From the NCBI GenBank assembly GCA_050050115.1, contig JASFUX010000231.1, forward strand, positions 1-5,625: a stretch of DNA of 5,625 nucleotides, read 5' to 3'. The position numbers and the translations under genes were made by a program. The stretch comes from JASFUX01 sp050050115 (GTDB lineage Bacteria; Pseudomonadota; Alphaproteobacteria; Caulobacterales; Maricaulaceae). Each line of letters opens with the position of its first letter. Within the stretch, counting starts at the first letter, position 1. Below the pieces are notes generated by a model that had not been told where the DNA came from, made no database searches, and saw only the letters and a list, made by a program, of their open reading frames with translations. Positions 4,774 to 5,625 of this stretch are shown in pieces.

Positions 4774-5625
4774 CTGACTCCAAGCGCGGCGCCGGCAGAA
4801 ACTTCTTCTTCCTTCGAGATCAGTCTCGGGACCGCAGTGCTCGGCGTATGGATCGCCGGCGCGCTGATCTCGCTGGCGATCTGCACCCTGGCGCAGTTGA
4901 GATTCCATCACGCCGTTACCGCCCAGGCGCGACGTCCGTCAAAGGACGAACTGGGCGCCCTCTTCGCGGTGACCGCCGGCACGCGGCTGCTCGCCGCGCG
5001 CGACTTCCGCTTCACCGACCAGCTGAGCAGTCCCACCGCGACCGGCCTCTTCCGGCCGCTGATCCTGCTGCCCGTCTCGTTCCTTGAAGCCTACGACGAC
5101 GACGAGCGCCGGGTGATGGTTCTGCACGAAGCCGAACACCTGCGCGCTCGTCATCTCGCGCACCGGCTCGCCGCGCGTCTGATCCGGGCGCTGATGTGGT
5201 TCCATCCGCTCGCATGGATAGGCGAACGCTCGTTCATCGTCGACCAGGAGCTCGCCTGCGACAGCGCCGTCCTGGTGCGCAACGCATCGATCCGCCCGCG
5301 CACCTACGCCGAAACCTTGCTCAAGACCGCCAGCCGCATCGTCGCGCCGCGGCGACTCGTTTCCCCTCAAGGCGCCCTGGGCGCGCCGCTCATCACCATC
5401 AAGCAGCTCAAGGAGAGAACCGCCATGCTCGAGCGCCACGTCACTTCCGCCAAGACGCGCGTCGCCGGCGCCGCCGCGGTGGTCCTGCTCGCCGGGGCGG
5501 CTGTCCTCGCCGGCCTTACTGGCTCGATCGCCGCAACCGACCGCGAACCCGCCGATCCCGAGGACGTCGCCGAAGCGGCCCGCGCGGTCGCCGAAGCCCA
5601 AGCGGTCCTTAGAGAACGCGAGGCG
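4771..5625 (+). CDS. M56-family (BlaR1/MecR1-like) zinc metallopeptidase, part after the in-frame stop; 3' end outside window
   Basis: The frame is open from the TAA at 4693-4695 to the window end and is the same frame as the fragment at 4360. Counted from the TTG at 4771 it shows a membrane helix (about 21-41), then the cytoplasmic peptidase domain with the zinc motif HEAEH (119-123, bases 5125-5139) in VMVLHEAEHLRARH. After this come the family's WFHPLAW segment and the third-ligand region QELACD (Glu at codon 5248). A fourth membrane helix is at about 231-251, followed by a charged Ala/Glu/Arg-rich stretch that looks like a coiled coil and runs off the window. M56 proteins sense an envelope signal and act on, or cause loss of, the cognate BlaI repressor. 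All motifs and normal codon use are kept, so decay, if any, is recent. The true start is uncertain: restart at TTG 4771, at GTG 4837, or continuous translation if the stop is an error. No penicillin-binding sensor domain is visible within the window. Confidence 0.75.
   Translation, partial: MLTPSAAPAETSSSFEISLGTAVLGVWIAGALISLAICTLAQLRFHHAVTAQARRPSKDELGALFAVTAGTRLLAARDFRFTDQLSSPTATGLFRPLILLPVSFLEAYDDDERRVMVLHEAEHLRARHLAHRLAARLIRALMWFHPLAWIGERSFIVDQELACDSAVLVRNASIRPRTYAETLLKTASRIVAPRRLVSPQGALGAPLITIKQLKERTAMLERHVTSAKTRVAGAAAVVLLAGAAVLAGLTGSIAATDREPADPEDVAEAARAVAEAQAVLREREA

Noticed and set aside
4467..5087. Plus-strand frame of 206 codons bridging the TAA, considered as a frameshift explanation for the M56 break
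   Set aside because: It encodes Arg-rich nonsense while the M56 frame is continuous and sensible on both sides of the TAA, so no frameshift is needed.
4939..5601. Minus-strand open frame of 220 codons opposite the M56 gene
   Set aside because: Gly/Arg/Asp-rich translation without domain features, antisense to the HEAEH-containing frame; a shadow.

Overview
The window is GC-rich DNA with compact, strongly GC3-biased genes. The gene set points to an alphaproteobacterium: a Tim44-domain protein, MltA and an Smr-domain protein in one operon, divergent from secB, is an arrangement known from that class. A stalked or prosthecate family such as Caulobacterales/Maricaulales is plausible from the style of the M56 protein, but this is only an inference. 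No mobile element, tRNA, rRNA or CRISPR array is visible.

Layout, left to right. Positions 2-481 (+) are the C-terminal end of a secreted trypsin-like serine protease, cut by the window edge. It converges, with only 4 bp between the stops, on a minus-strand operon read from right to left: Tim44-like inner-membrane protein (2938-2324), MltA lipoprotein lytic transglycosylase (2230-1022) and Smr-domain protein (1025-486). The last two overlap by ATGA. A good promoter lies just upstream of the Tim44 gene (2965-2993). On the other side of a 283-bp divergent region, secB (3222-3770, +) encodes the SecB export chaperone. Envelope biogenesis (export chaperone, membrane-anchored Tim44 protein, cell-wall hydrolase) is therefore the common theme of the middle block.

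Right of secB is a second, independent unit: a BlaI/MecI-family repressor (3996-4376, +) followed by a BlaR1/MecR1-like M56 zinc metallopeptidase that overlaps it by 17 bp and runs off the window. Two BlaI-type operators, 22 bp centre to centre, sit in the blaI promoter, so the pair is probably autoregulated. In the known system the M56 protein senses an envelope signal and triggers loss of the repressor. No beta-lactamase or other target gene is visible.

The most unusual part is the M56 gene. (i) Its first codons contain a strong intrinsic-terminator-like hairpin with a T-run (4401-4431). (ii) Its frame is interrupted by an in-frame TAA (4693-4695) in the loop between predicted membrane helices 2 and 3. 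The same frame continues with all expected M56 motifs (HEAEH and the downstream ELACD). (iii) A GGAGG plus TTG lies 75 bp after the stop and could restart translation. This may be a decaying gene, a sequencing error, or a genuinely split and attenuated sensor.
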